NCBI RefSeq assembly: GCF_014359905.1
Contig: NZ_JACIYP010000034.1
Location: forward strand, 1 to 48,605
Direction: 5' to 3'
Length of the DNA: 48,605 bases
Source of the DNA: Hoeflea sp.
Lineage (GTDB): Bacteria > Pseudomonadota > Alphaproteobacteria > Rhizobiales > Rhizobiaceae
The translations under genes and the position numbers were made by a program. Numbering within the stretch: the first letter of the stretch is position 1; every line of letters begins with the position of its first letter. The notes under the pieces were generated by a model. That model had not been told where the DNA came from and ran no database searches. It worked only from the letters and a program-made list of their open reading frames with translations. Below are positions 41,938-48,605 of the stretch, in pieces.

Positions 41938-43268
41938 GTTACGAACTGATCGCACTCTTCATGTTCGCCGCGATGATGGCGCTGCTTCTCACCGGGCAGC
42001 GGGTGTTTGGCGTGATTGGCGCCGTCGCAGTGATCGCGGCGCTGCCGCTGTGGGGCACCGGCGGCGTCGAGATCGCGTTTGCGCAATCGATCAAGCTGAT
42101 GAAGTGGTATCCGCTGCTGACGCTGCCGATGTTCATCTTCATGGGCTACATGCTGTCGGAAAGCCGGATCGCCGACGATCTGTACCGCATGTTCCACGTC
42201 TGGTTCGGTCCGGTCCCGGGCGGTCTCGCCATCGGCACGATCTTTCTGATGGTGGTGATCTCGGCGATGAACGGCTTGTCGGTGGCCGGCATGGCAATCG
42301 GCGCGACGATCGCGTTGCCGGAACTGCTCAGGCGTGGCTATGACAAGCTTATGATCAGCGGCGTGGTCCAGGGCGGGTCGTCCCTGGGCATCCTGATTCC
42401 GCCGTCGGTGGTGCTGGTACTTTATGGCATGATCGCGCGCCAGCCGGTGAGCCAGCTCTGGCTGGCTGGCGTGTTCCCCGGCCTGTTGATGGCCACGCTG
42501 TTCATCGTCTACATCGCCGTGCGCTGCCAGTTGCAACCCCATCTCGGGCCGCCGCTTCCCAAGGCAGAGCGCGACGCGATCACCTGGACGCAGCGGATCA
42601 GCCTGCTCAGGGCGGGCATCCTGCCGTTCATGATCTTTTTCCTGATGAACGGGCTTTTCCTGATGGGGTATACCAGCCTGGTGGAAAGCTCGGCCGTGGG
42701 CGCCCTGGCTTCGATGGGCGCGGCGCTGATCAAGGGCCGGCTGACGCGCGACGTGATGGAGAACGTCATGCGCAAGACGCTTGGCATTTCCTGCATGTTC
42801 ATGTGGATCATTCTCGCCGCGCTCTGCTTCGGCGCGGTGTTTGACGGGCTGGGCGCAGTGCGCGCCATCGAGACTTTCTTCCTCGGGCAGTTGGGTCTCG
42901 AACCCTGGCACGTGCTCATCCTGATGCAGCTGAGCTTCCTGCTGATGGGGACCTTCCTTGACGACACGGCCATGCTGGTGATCGTGGCGCCGCTCTACGT
43001 GCCGCTGGTCAAGATACTCGGCTTCGATCTGGTCTGGTACGGGGTGCTTTACACCATCACCTGCCAGATCGCCTACATGACGCCGCCCTTCGGCTACAAC
43101 CTGTTCCTGATGCGCGCCATGGCGCCGCCGGAAATCAAGCTGCGTGATATCTATCTTTCCGTCATTCCCTTCGTCGCGGTCATGCTGCTCACATTGGTGA
43201 TCGTGATGATGTTCCCGGAACTGGCATTATGGCTGCCGGAGCAGTTCCAGGGCAAACTTCGAGGCTGA
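41934..43268 (+). CDS. TRAP transporter large permease (DctM type), second system
   Basis: This 444-residue protein is hydrophobic, with about 12 membrane segments. Conserved stretches are GGSSLGILIPPSVVLVLYG in the first half and FLDDTAMLVIVAPLYVPL and AYMTPPFGYNLFLMR in the second. It belongs to the mannitol/chloroaromatic-like DctM branch. The start is a TTG overlapping the small-permease stop; the open frame extends upstream to 41808, but this part lies within the small-permease gene and lacks similarity. The binding-protein gene follows after 42 bases. Confidence 0.92.
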   Translation: MSYELIALFMFAAMMALLLTGQRVFGVIGAVAVIAALPLWGTGGVEIAFAQSIKLMKWYPLLTLPMFIFMGYMLSESRIADDLYRMFHVWFGPVPGGLAIGTIFLMVVISAMNGLSVAGMAIGATIALPELLRRGYDKLMISGVVQGGSSLGILIPPSVVLVLYGMIARQPVSQLWLAGVFPGLLMATLFIVYIAVRCQLQPHLGPPLPKAERDAITWTQRISLLRAGILPFMIFFLMNGLFLMGYTSLVESSAVGALASMGAALIKGRLTRDVMENVMRKTLGISCMFMWIILAALCFGAVFDGLGAVRAIETFFLGQLGLEPWHVLILMQLSFLLMGTFLDDTAMLVIVAPLYVPLVKILGFDLVWYGVLYTITCQIAYMTPPFGYNLFLMRAMAPPEIKLRDIYLSVIPFVAVMLLTLVIVMMFPELALWLPEQFQGKLRG

Positions 43269-43310
43269 AATGAGCAGATCCACAGAAGACGAAACCAAAA
43301 GGAGAACAGC

Positions 43311-44363
43311 ATGACCAATATCAAGAGGCGTCAATTTCTCACCAAGGCCGGCGTTGCCGCCGGCGCTGCCGCCGGCACAGCACTTGCCGCTCCGGCGGCG
43401 ATTGCCCAGGAGCCGATCCGCTGGCGCATGCAGACCTATGCCGGCGCAACATTGGGCCAGTTCGTGACCCAGCCTTTCGTCGATGCCTTCAACAAGGCGG
43501 CAAATGGCGAAATGGTAATCGAGCTGTTCTTCGCCGACCAGATCGTGCCGACCGGCGAATTGTTCCGCGCCATGCAGGCCGGCACCATCGACGCCGTGCA
43601 TTCGGACGACGATTCGATGGCGTCGCCGGTGGAAGTGGGCGTGTTCGGCGGCTACTTCCCGTTCGCCACGCGCTCGATCCTCGATGTGCCGGTGCTGTTC
43701 CAGCAATATGGCCTGGGCGACATCTGGCGCGACGCCTATTCGGGAACCGGCGTTGTCTGGCTCTCGGCCGCAGGCCAGGACCCCTGCAACTTCAACACCA
43801 AGAAGGAAATCAAGAGCGTCGCCGATCTCGACGGTCTCAAGCTCTATACCTTCCCGACGGCCGGCCGGTTCCTCACCCAGTTCGGCGTCGTGCCGGTGTC
43901 GATTCCCTACGAGGACGCGGAAGTCGCGGTGCAGACCGGAGAGCTTGACGGCATGTCCTGGTCGGGCATCACCGAGGACTACACCGTCGGCTGGGCCAAC
44001 GTGACCGACTACTTCCTGACCAACAACATCTCCGGCGCCTGGATCGGCTCCTGGTTTGCCAACGAGGAAAAGTGGAACGCGCTGCCAGAGCATCTCAAGG
44101 CGCTCTACATGTCCTGCATGGAAGCCAGCCACACCTTCCGCAACCAGTGGTACTGGGGCGGCGAGGCCAAGCTGCGCGCCACCGGCGACAAGCTGGAATT
44201 GCGCTCGGTGCCGGCTTCCGACTGGAAGCAGGTCGAAGATGCTGCGGTGAAGTTCTGGGATGAAATTGCTGCGGAAAGCGAAACCAAGGCAAAGGTCATC
44301 GAGATCTTCAAGGAATACAACGGCGTCATCAACAAGGCCGGCTTCCCTTACGGCGAAAGCTGA
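43311..44363 (+). CDS. TRAP transporter substrate-binding protein, Tat-exported
   Basis: This 350-residue protein has a twin-arginine signal: KRRQFLTKAGVAAGAAAG, with cleavage after AIAQ or close by. The mature part is of the DctP/YiaO-like class (SBP family 7) with QTYAGATLGQFVTQPFVDAF and DGLKLYTFPTAGRFLTQFG containing the ligand-binding region. AAAAGGAG precedes the ATG. Tat export suggests folding before export. The ligand is unknown; an amine or amino alcohol would fit the enzymes downstream, although this branch more often binds carboxylates. Confidence 0.93.
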   Translation: MTNIKRRQFLTKAGVAAGAAAGTALAAPAAIAQEPIRWRMQTYAGATLGQFVTQPFVDAFNKAANGEMVIELFFADQIVPTGELFRAMQAGTIDAVHSDDDSMASPVEVGVFGGYFPFATRSILDVPVLFQQYGLGDIWRDAYSGTGVVWLSAAGQDPCNFNTKKEIKSVADLDGLKLYTFPTAGRFLTQFGVVPVSIPYEDAEVAVQTGELDGMSWSGITEDYTVGWANVTDYFLTNNISGAWIGSWFANEEKWNALPEHLKALYMSCMEASHTFRNQWYWGGEAKLRATGDKLELRSVPASDWKQVEDAAVKFWDEIAAESETKAKVIEIFKEYNGVINKAGFPYGES

Positions 44364-44384
44364 GCCGGACCGTGATTGAAAACA

Positions 44385-44413
44385 CCGCCTCCCGGTCTTG
44401 CGCCGGGGGGCGG
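44385..44413 (+). repeat. GC-rich hairpin between the TRAP and GS-like genes
   Basis: Arms CCGCCTCCCGG (44385-44395) and CCGGGGGGCGG (44403-44413) pair over 11 positions with one T-G wobble around a TCTTGCG loop, 22 bases after the binding-protein stop. No U-tract follows. In TRAP operons a hairpin here often raises the amount of binding-protein mRNA compared with downstream genes. Confidence 0.6.
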
Positions 44414-44551
44414 ATCGGCACTACAGCGCTGCGAGAGCTTTGCGTCTTTCAGTGCTGCCGTGCGGCTCAATTGCCTTCAAGAGACCGACGACGCTTTTTT
44501 CGCCGCAGGCCGAGACTGAAACGCTGACCACACCATCGGGATCCTATCGAC

Positions 44552-45916
44552 ATGGCCGGAAATCTTAGCTTTGAAGACCTGAAATCTGCCGCCAAAACCG
44601 GTGACATCGACACCGTGCTGGTCTGTTGCGTCGATATGCAGGGCCGCCTGATGGGCAAGCGGTTCCATGTGCAGAACTTCATCGATTCAAGCCATGAAGA
44701 AACCCATTGCTGCAACTACATGCTGGCGACCGATCTCGAAATGGCGACGCCCGATGGCTATGCGACGACCAGCTGGCGCGCCGGCTATGGCGACTATGTG
44801 ATGAAGCCGGATCTGTCGACGATGCGGCGCGTGCCATGGCTCGAGGGCACGGCGATGGTGCTGTGCGATCTTCTCGACCATCACACCCATGAGCCCGTGC
44901 CGCAGTCGCCGCGCCAGATCCTGAAGGTGCAGATCGCGCGGCTGAAGGAGCTGGGCTACGAGGCCATGATGGCGACTGAGCTCGAGTTCTTTCTGTTCGA
45001 GCAGAGTTTTCGCGATCTGGCGCAGTCGGGCTACCGTGAGCTGACGCCGATCAGCGCCTACAACGAGGATTACCACATTCTCCAGACCACTAAGGAAGAG
45101 AGCATCATGCGCCCTGTGCGCAATCATCTCTTCGCAGCCGGCATTCCGATCGAGAATTCCAAGGGCGAAGCCGAGACAGGACAGGAAGAGCTCAATATCC
45201 GCTATGCGCCCGCACTCGACTGCGCCGATCATCACACCATCGCCAAGCACGCGGTCAAGGAGATCGCCTGGGCGCATGGTCGCTCGGTGACCTTCCTGCC
45301 GAAATGGAACCCAAAGAAGGTCGGGTCGTCCTCGCATGTGCACATGTCGCTGTGGAGCGGCAAGACGCCGGCTTTCCGCGATGAAAACGGCGAATACGGG
45401 ATGTCGGATCTGATGCGCCACTTCATGGCCGGGCTGATCGAATATGCCTCCGACTACACCTGGTTCATGGCGCCATACGTCAACAGCTACAAGCGCTTCA
45501 TGAAGGGCAGCTTCGCGCCCACCCGCACCGTCTGGTCGGTCGACAACCGCACCGCCGGTTTCCGCCTGTGCGGCGAAAGCTCGAAGGCGGTCCGCGTCGA
45601 ATGCCGCATCGGCGGCTCGGACATGAACCCCTATCTGGCGCAGGCTGCCCTGCTTGCCGCCGGCATCAAGGGAATCGAAGACAAGCTGACCCTGGCGCCG
45701 CCGACCGGCGGGGACATTTACGAGAACGCCGAAGCCAAGCACATTCCCTCGACGCTGAGGGCGGCGACGGAAACCCTGCGCGTATCGAAAATGCTGCGCG
45801 ACGCCATGGGCGACGCGGTGATCGACCACTATGTGCGCTGCGCCGAGTGGGAGCAGGAGGAGTTCGACAAGGCGGTGACCGACTGGGAGATCGCGCGCGG
45901 CTTCGAGCGGGCGTGA
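44552..45916 (+). CDS. Glutamine-synthetase-like gamma-glutamyl ligase
   Basis: This 454-residue GS-fold ligase is shorter than the 470 residues usual for GlnA. It has the beta-grasp N-terminal domain and the catalytic domain with ELEFFLFEQS (metal Glu), GEAETGQEELNIRY, KVGSSSHVHMSLW and NSYKRFMKGSFAPTR. It ends with ECRIGGSDMNPYLAQAA. The NLYxLP adenylylation motif is absent, as in GS-like enzymes that glutamylate amines (PuuA, GlnT/GlnA4-type). Next to alcohol and aldehyde dehydrogenases it more probably attaches glutamate to an amine or amino alcohol than assimilates ammonia. The ribosome-binding site is weak. Confidence 0.88.
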   Translation: MAGNLSFEDLKSAAKTGDIDTVLVCCVDMQGRLMGKRFHVQNFIDSSHEETHCCNYMLATDLEMATPDGYATTSWRAGYGDYVMKPDLSTMRRVPWLEGTAMVLCDLLDHHTHEPVPQSPRQILKVQIARLKELGYEAMMATELEFFLFEQSFRDLAQSGYRELTPISAYNEDYHILQTTKEESIMRPVRNHLFAAGIPIENSKGEAETGQEELNIRYAPALDCADHHTIAKHAVKEIAWAHGRSVTFLPKWNPKKVGSSSHVHMSLWSGKTPAFRDENGEYGMSDLMRHFMAGLIEYASDYTWFMAPYVNSYKRFMKGSFAPTRTVWSVDNRTAGFRLCGESSKAVRVECRIGGSDMNPYLAQAALLAAGIKGIEDKLTLAPPTGGDIYENAEAKHIPSTLRAATETLRVSKMLRDAMGDAVIDHYVRCAEWEQEEFDKAVTDWEIARGFERA

Positions 45917-45992
45917 GCGCAACACAAGATACTCAAGACTGACGGCGTGTGCCGCTCGCAATCGCGGCGGAGCGCTGCAAGGAGACCAAGCA

Positions 45993-47381
45993 ATGAGCAG
46001 TTTGAAACTGATATCGCCGGTCGACGGCTCGGTTTATGCCGAACGCCCGGTGATGGCCCTGGACGACGCGGCCGCGGCGATTGCCCGGTCGCGCAAGGCC
46101 CAGAAGGACTGGGCGCGGCGGCCGCTGGAAGAGCGTATAGCCCTGGTTCGCGCCGGTGTCGCCCGGCTCAACGAAATGAGCGACGAGGTTGTGCCGGAAC
46201 TGGCCTGGATGATGGGGCGGCCGGTGCGCTATGGCGGCGAGTTCGGCGGCGTCAACGAACGCACCACCTACATGGCCGGGATCGCCGCGCGGGCGCTTGC
46301 GCCGATCGAGATCGAGAATTCGGCGCAGTTCGAGCGCCGCATCGAGCACGTTCCGCACGGCGTGGTGTTTGTCGTGGCGCCGTGGAACTACCCCTACATG
46401 ACCGCGATCAACACGGTCGTTCCGGCGCTGATTGCCGGCAACACGGTGGTGCTCAAGCACGCGACCCAGACGCTGCTGGTTGGCGAGCGCATGGTTCGCG
46501 CGTTCTCCGAGGCTGGTCTGCCTGAGGATGTGTTCATCAATCTGTTCCTGGATCATCAGGGAACCGAGAAGCTGATCTCCGCGGGCAGCTTCAATTTCAT
46601 CAATTTTACCGGTTCGGTCGGAGGCGGCAAGGCGATTGAGCGCGCAGCAGCCGGCACCTTCACCGGCCTCGGGCTTGAGCTTGGCGGCAAGGATCCCGGC
46701 TACGTCATGGACGACGCCGATATCGACTGGGCTGTCGACGTGCTGATGGACGGCGCAATGTACAATGCCGGCCAGTGCTGCTGCGGCATCGAACGGCTCT
46801 ACATCGCGCGTCCGCTGTATGACGCCTTTGTCGAGAAGGCCGCGGCCTGGGTCTCAAATGGTCTCAAGCTGGGCAATCCGCTCGATACCGACACCACGAT
46901 CGGCCCCATGGCCAATGTGCGCTTCGCCAACGAGGTGCGCGCGCAAACCGCCGAAGCGCTGGCCAGTGGCGCGCGCGGCCTGATCGACCCGAAACTGTAC
47001 CCCGCCGACGACGGCGGCGCCTATCTGATGCCGCAAGTGCTGGTCGACGTGACCCATGACATGCGGGTGATGCGCGACGAAAGCTTCGGCCCGGTCGTGG
47101 GCATCATGCCCGTCGACAGTGACGAGGAAGCTTTGCGCCTGATGAACGACTGCCAGTTCGGCCTGACTGCATCCTTGTGGACCAACGACGCCGAGCGCGC
47201 CGCCCGTATCGGCGCCGAAATCGAAACCGGAACGGTGTTCATGAACCGCGCCGACTATCTCGACCCGGCGCTGTGCTGGACGGGCTGCAAGGCCACCGGC
47301 CGCGGCGGCTCGCTGTCCGAAATCGGCTTCCACAATCTCACCCGTCCAAAATCCTACCATATGAGAAAGAAATCCGCATGA
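45993..47381 (+). CDS. NAD(P)-dependent aldehyde dehydrogenase
   Basis: This 462-residue ALDH superfamily member has the Rossmann segment APWNYPYMTAINTVVPALIAG (in parts), the general base E229 in LELGGKDPG and the catalytic cysteine C263 in AGQCCCG. Length is on the short side of the family, as in succinic-semialdehyde/betaine-type ALDHs, and the C-terminus SEIGFHNLTRPKSYHMRKK is typical. AAGGAGA is 8 bases before the ATG. The stop overlaps the alcohol dehydrogenase start by four bases (ATGA). It probably oxidises the aldehyde made by that enzyme. Confidence 0.95.
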   Translation: MSSLKLISPVDGSVYAERPVMALDDAAAAIARSRKAQKDWARRPLEERIALVRAGVARLNEMSDEVVPELAWMMGRPVRYGGEFGGVNERTTYMAGIAARALAPIEIENSAQFERRIEHVPHGVVFVVAPWNYPYMTAINTVVPALIAGNTVVLKHATQTLLVGERMVRAFSEAGLPEDVFINLFLDHQGTEKLISAGSFNFINFTGSVGGGKAIERAAAGTFTGLGLELGGKDPGYVMDDADIDWAVDVLMDGAMYNAGQCCCGIERLYIARPLYDAFVEKAAAWVSNGLKLGNPLDTDTTIGPMANVRFANEVRAQTAEALASGARGLIDPKLYPADDGGAYLMPQVLVDVTHDMRVMRDESFGPVVGIMPVDSDEEALRLMNDCQFGLTASLWTNDAERAARIGAEIETGTVFMNRADYLDPALCWTGCKATGRGGSLSEIGFHNLTRPKSYHMRKKSA

Positions 47382-48523
47382 GTCCGCGCGCCAACTGGTC
47401 CTATCCCACTGCAATCCGTTTTGGCGCAGGGCGCATTTCGGAGCTTGCCGAGGCCTGCCTGTCTGCAGGCATCAAACTGCCGCTTCTGGTCACCGACCGC
47501 GGACTGGCGTCACTGCCGATCACGGCGCAAGCGCTCGACATTCTTGACGCCGCGGGCCTTGGCCGGGCCATCTTTTCCGACGTTGATCCGAATCCGAACG
47601 AGAAGAACCTTGAAGCCGGCGTCGCGGCCTTCAAGGCAGGCGATCATGACGGCGTCGTTGCCTTTGGCGGCGGATCGGGCCTTGATCTCGGCAAGCTGAT
47701 CGCGTTCCAGGCCGGGCAAACCCGTCCCGTGTGGGATTTCGAGGATATCGGCGACTGGTGGACCCGCGCCGACGCCAAGGCGATTGCGCCGATCATCGCC
47801 GTGCCGACAACGGCGGGCACCGGCTCGGAAGTCGGCCGCGCCGGCGTGCTGACCAACTCGGTCACCCACGTCAAGAAGATCATCTTCCATCCGAAGCTGC
47901 TGCCGGCAATCACGATCTGCGATCCGGAACTCACAGTCGGCATGCCGCGGATCATCACGGTCGGCACCGGCATGGATGCCTTCGCCCATTGCCTGGAAGC
48001 CTATTCGTCGCCTTTCTACCATCCGATGAGCCAGGGCATCGCGCTCGAGGGAATGCGGCTGGTCAAGGAAAACCTGCCCCGGGTCATCGCCGACGGCTCC
48101 AATATTGCAGCGCGCGCGGAGATGATGAGCGCTGCCGCGATGGGGGCGGTTGCGTTCCAGAAGGGGCTCGGCGCCATTCATGCGCTGTCGCATCCGATCG
48201 GTGCGGTCTACAACACCCATCACGGCATGACCAATGCGGTGGTGATGCCGCCGGTCCTGCAATTGAACAGGCCCGAAATAGAAGACCGCATCGCGCGCGC
48301 TGCGGACTACATGGGGATCAGCGGCGGATTTGACGGGTTTTACGATTTCGTCCTCAAGCTTCGCGCCGATCTTGGTGTTCCCGACAAGCTTTCTGAACTG
48401 GGCGTGGGACGCGACCGGATCGACGAGATGACAGCCATGGCGCTGGAAGACCCCAGCGCCGGCGGCAATCCGGTGAAGATGACGTCTGAAAACACCCGGG
48501 CGCTGTTCGAAGCCTGTCTCTGA
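47378..48523 (+). CDS. Iron-type (group III) alcohol dehydrogenase
   Basis: This 381-residue enzyme has the nucleotide-binding GGGSGLDLGK (about 95-104), the PTTAGTGSEVGRAG motif, and the metal ligands in GMDAFAHCLEAY and HALSHPIGAVYNTHHG, where Asp and three His coordinate Fe(II). It converts a primary alcohol to an aldehyde. Its ATG overlaps the aldehyde dehydrogenase stop, so the pair is cotranslated. It is the last visible gene of the operon. Confidence 0.95.
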   Translation: MSPRANWSYPTAIRFGAGRISELAEACLSAGIKLPLLVTDRGLASLPITAQALDILDAAGLGRAIFSDVDPNPNEKNLEAGVAAFKAGDHDGVVAFGGGSGLDLGKLIAFQAGQTRPVWDFEDIGDWWTRADAKAIAPIIAVPTTAGTGSEVGRAGVLTNSVTHVKKIIFHPKLLPAITICDPELTVGMPRIITVGTGMDAFAHCLEAYSSPFYHPMSQGIALEGMRLVKENLPRVIADGSNIAARAEMMSAAAMGAVAFQKGLGAIHALSHPIGAVYNTHHGMTNAVVMPPVLQLNRPEIEDRIARAADYMGISGGFDGFYDFVLKLRADLGVPDKLSELGVGRDRIDEMTAMALEDPSAGGNPVKMTSENTRALFEACL

Positions 48524-48583
48524 AACCAGTTCCATCGATGAGTGCAGTCCGCAATCATCTCTGGTCACGCATGTCGTGAAAGC

Positions 48584-48605
48584 CGGTGCGCACGGAAGCG
48601 CACCG
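48584..48605 (+). terminator. Hairpin at the window's right end
   Basis: Perfect 8-base arms CGGTGCGC and GCGCACCG around ACGGAA end exactly at the edge of the window, 60 bases after the alcohol dehydrogenase stop. A U-tract, if present, would lie outside. It is probably the operon terminator. Confidence 0.55.

Noticed and set aside
1..48605. CRISPR array, prophage, insertion sequence or plasmid origin
   Set aside because: No regularly spaced repeats, transposase, integrase, phage structural gene, terminal inverted repeats or replication gene was seen in any part of the window.

Overview
The window is about 48.6 kb of high-GC DNA from an alphaproteobacterium, most likely order Rhizobiales (Hyphomicrobiales). 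This is inferred from two complete DctPQM-type TRAP transporters, a decarboxylase of the long AdiA/CadA class, an alphaproteobacterial-type L32, and rpmF, mtgA and a farnesyl-diphosphate synthase lying close together. The species cannot be named from sequence alone. I see no rRNA, tRNA, CRISPR array, transposase or phage gene.

Layout. (1) 1-7101: the start of a GntR-type regulator runs off the left edge, divergent from a TRAP transporter (small permease, large permease, binding protein). Downstream are a D-2-hydroxyacid dehydrogenase, an RraA/HMG-aldolase-like protein, a KDG-type sugar kinase, an SDR and a cupin. This reads as a sugar-acid uptake and catabolic operon under a perfect 21-bp palindromic operator. 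(2) 7342-16112: eight small predicted secreted proteins, most without a recognisable family, including two pairs of paralogues and one protein with three tandem repeats. They are interrupted by an AraC regulator/MFS transporter pair. (3) 16438-21495: an RND efflux pump (permease and adaptor) with a divergent TetR regulator. (4) 21618-24917: a structured leader with a possible 17-codon leader peptide, a large Orn/Lys/Arg decarboxylase, and hydroxypyruvate isomerase. (5) 24922-30991: an MFS transporter and a divergent fatty-acid desaturase, a cold-shock protein, rpmF, a GST, mtgA and a farnesyl-diphosphate synthase. (6) 31111-39389: an orphan hybrid histidine kinase, a chemoreceptor with a periplasmic CxxCH haem motif, ispG, tspO, a DUF2189-like membrane protein and an orphan ArsR. 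(7) 39547-48523: an RpiR regulator divergent from an operon coding for an N-formylglutamate-amidohydrolase-like enzyme, a second TRAP transporter, a glutamine-synthetase-like ligase, an aldehyde dehydrogenase and an iron-type alcohol dehydrogenase.

How they work together. The two ends are transporter-plus-catabolism units, each with its own regulator. The right-hand set fits a gamma-glutamylation route for an amino alcohol: a GS-like enzyme glutamylates the amine, the alcohol and aldehyde dehydrogenases oxidise the carbon end to an acid, and the amidohydrolase releases glutamate. That route is inference. The strongest candidates for something undescribed are this pathway, the secreted-protein cluster, the leader of the decarboxylase and the haem-type chemoreceptor.
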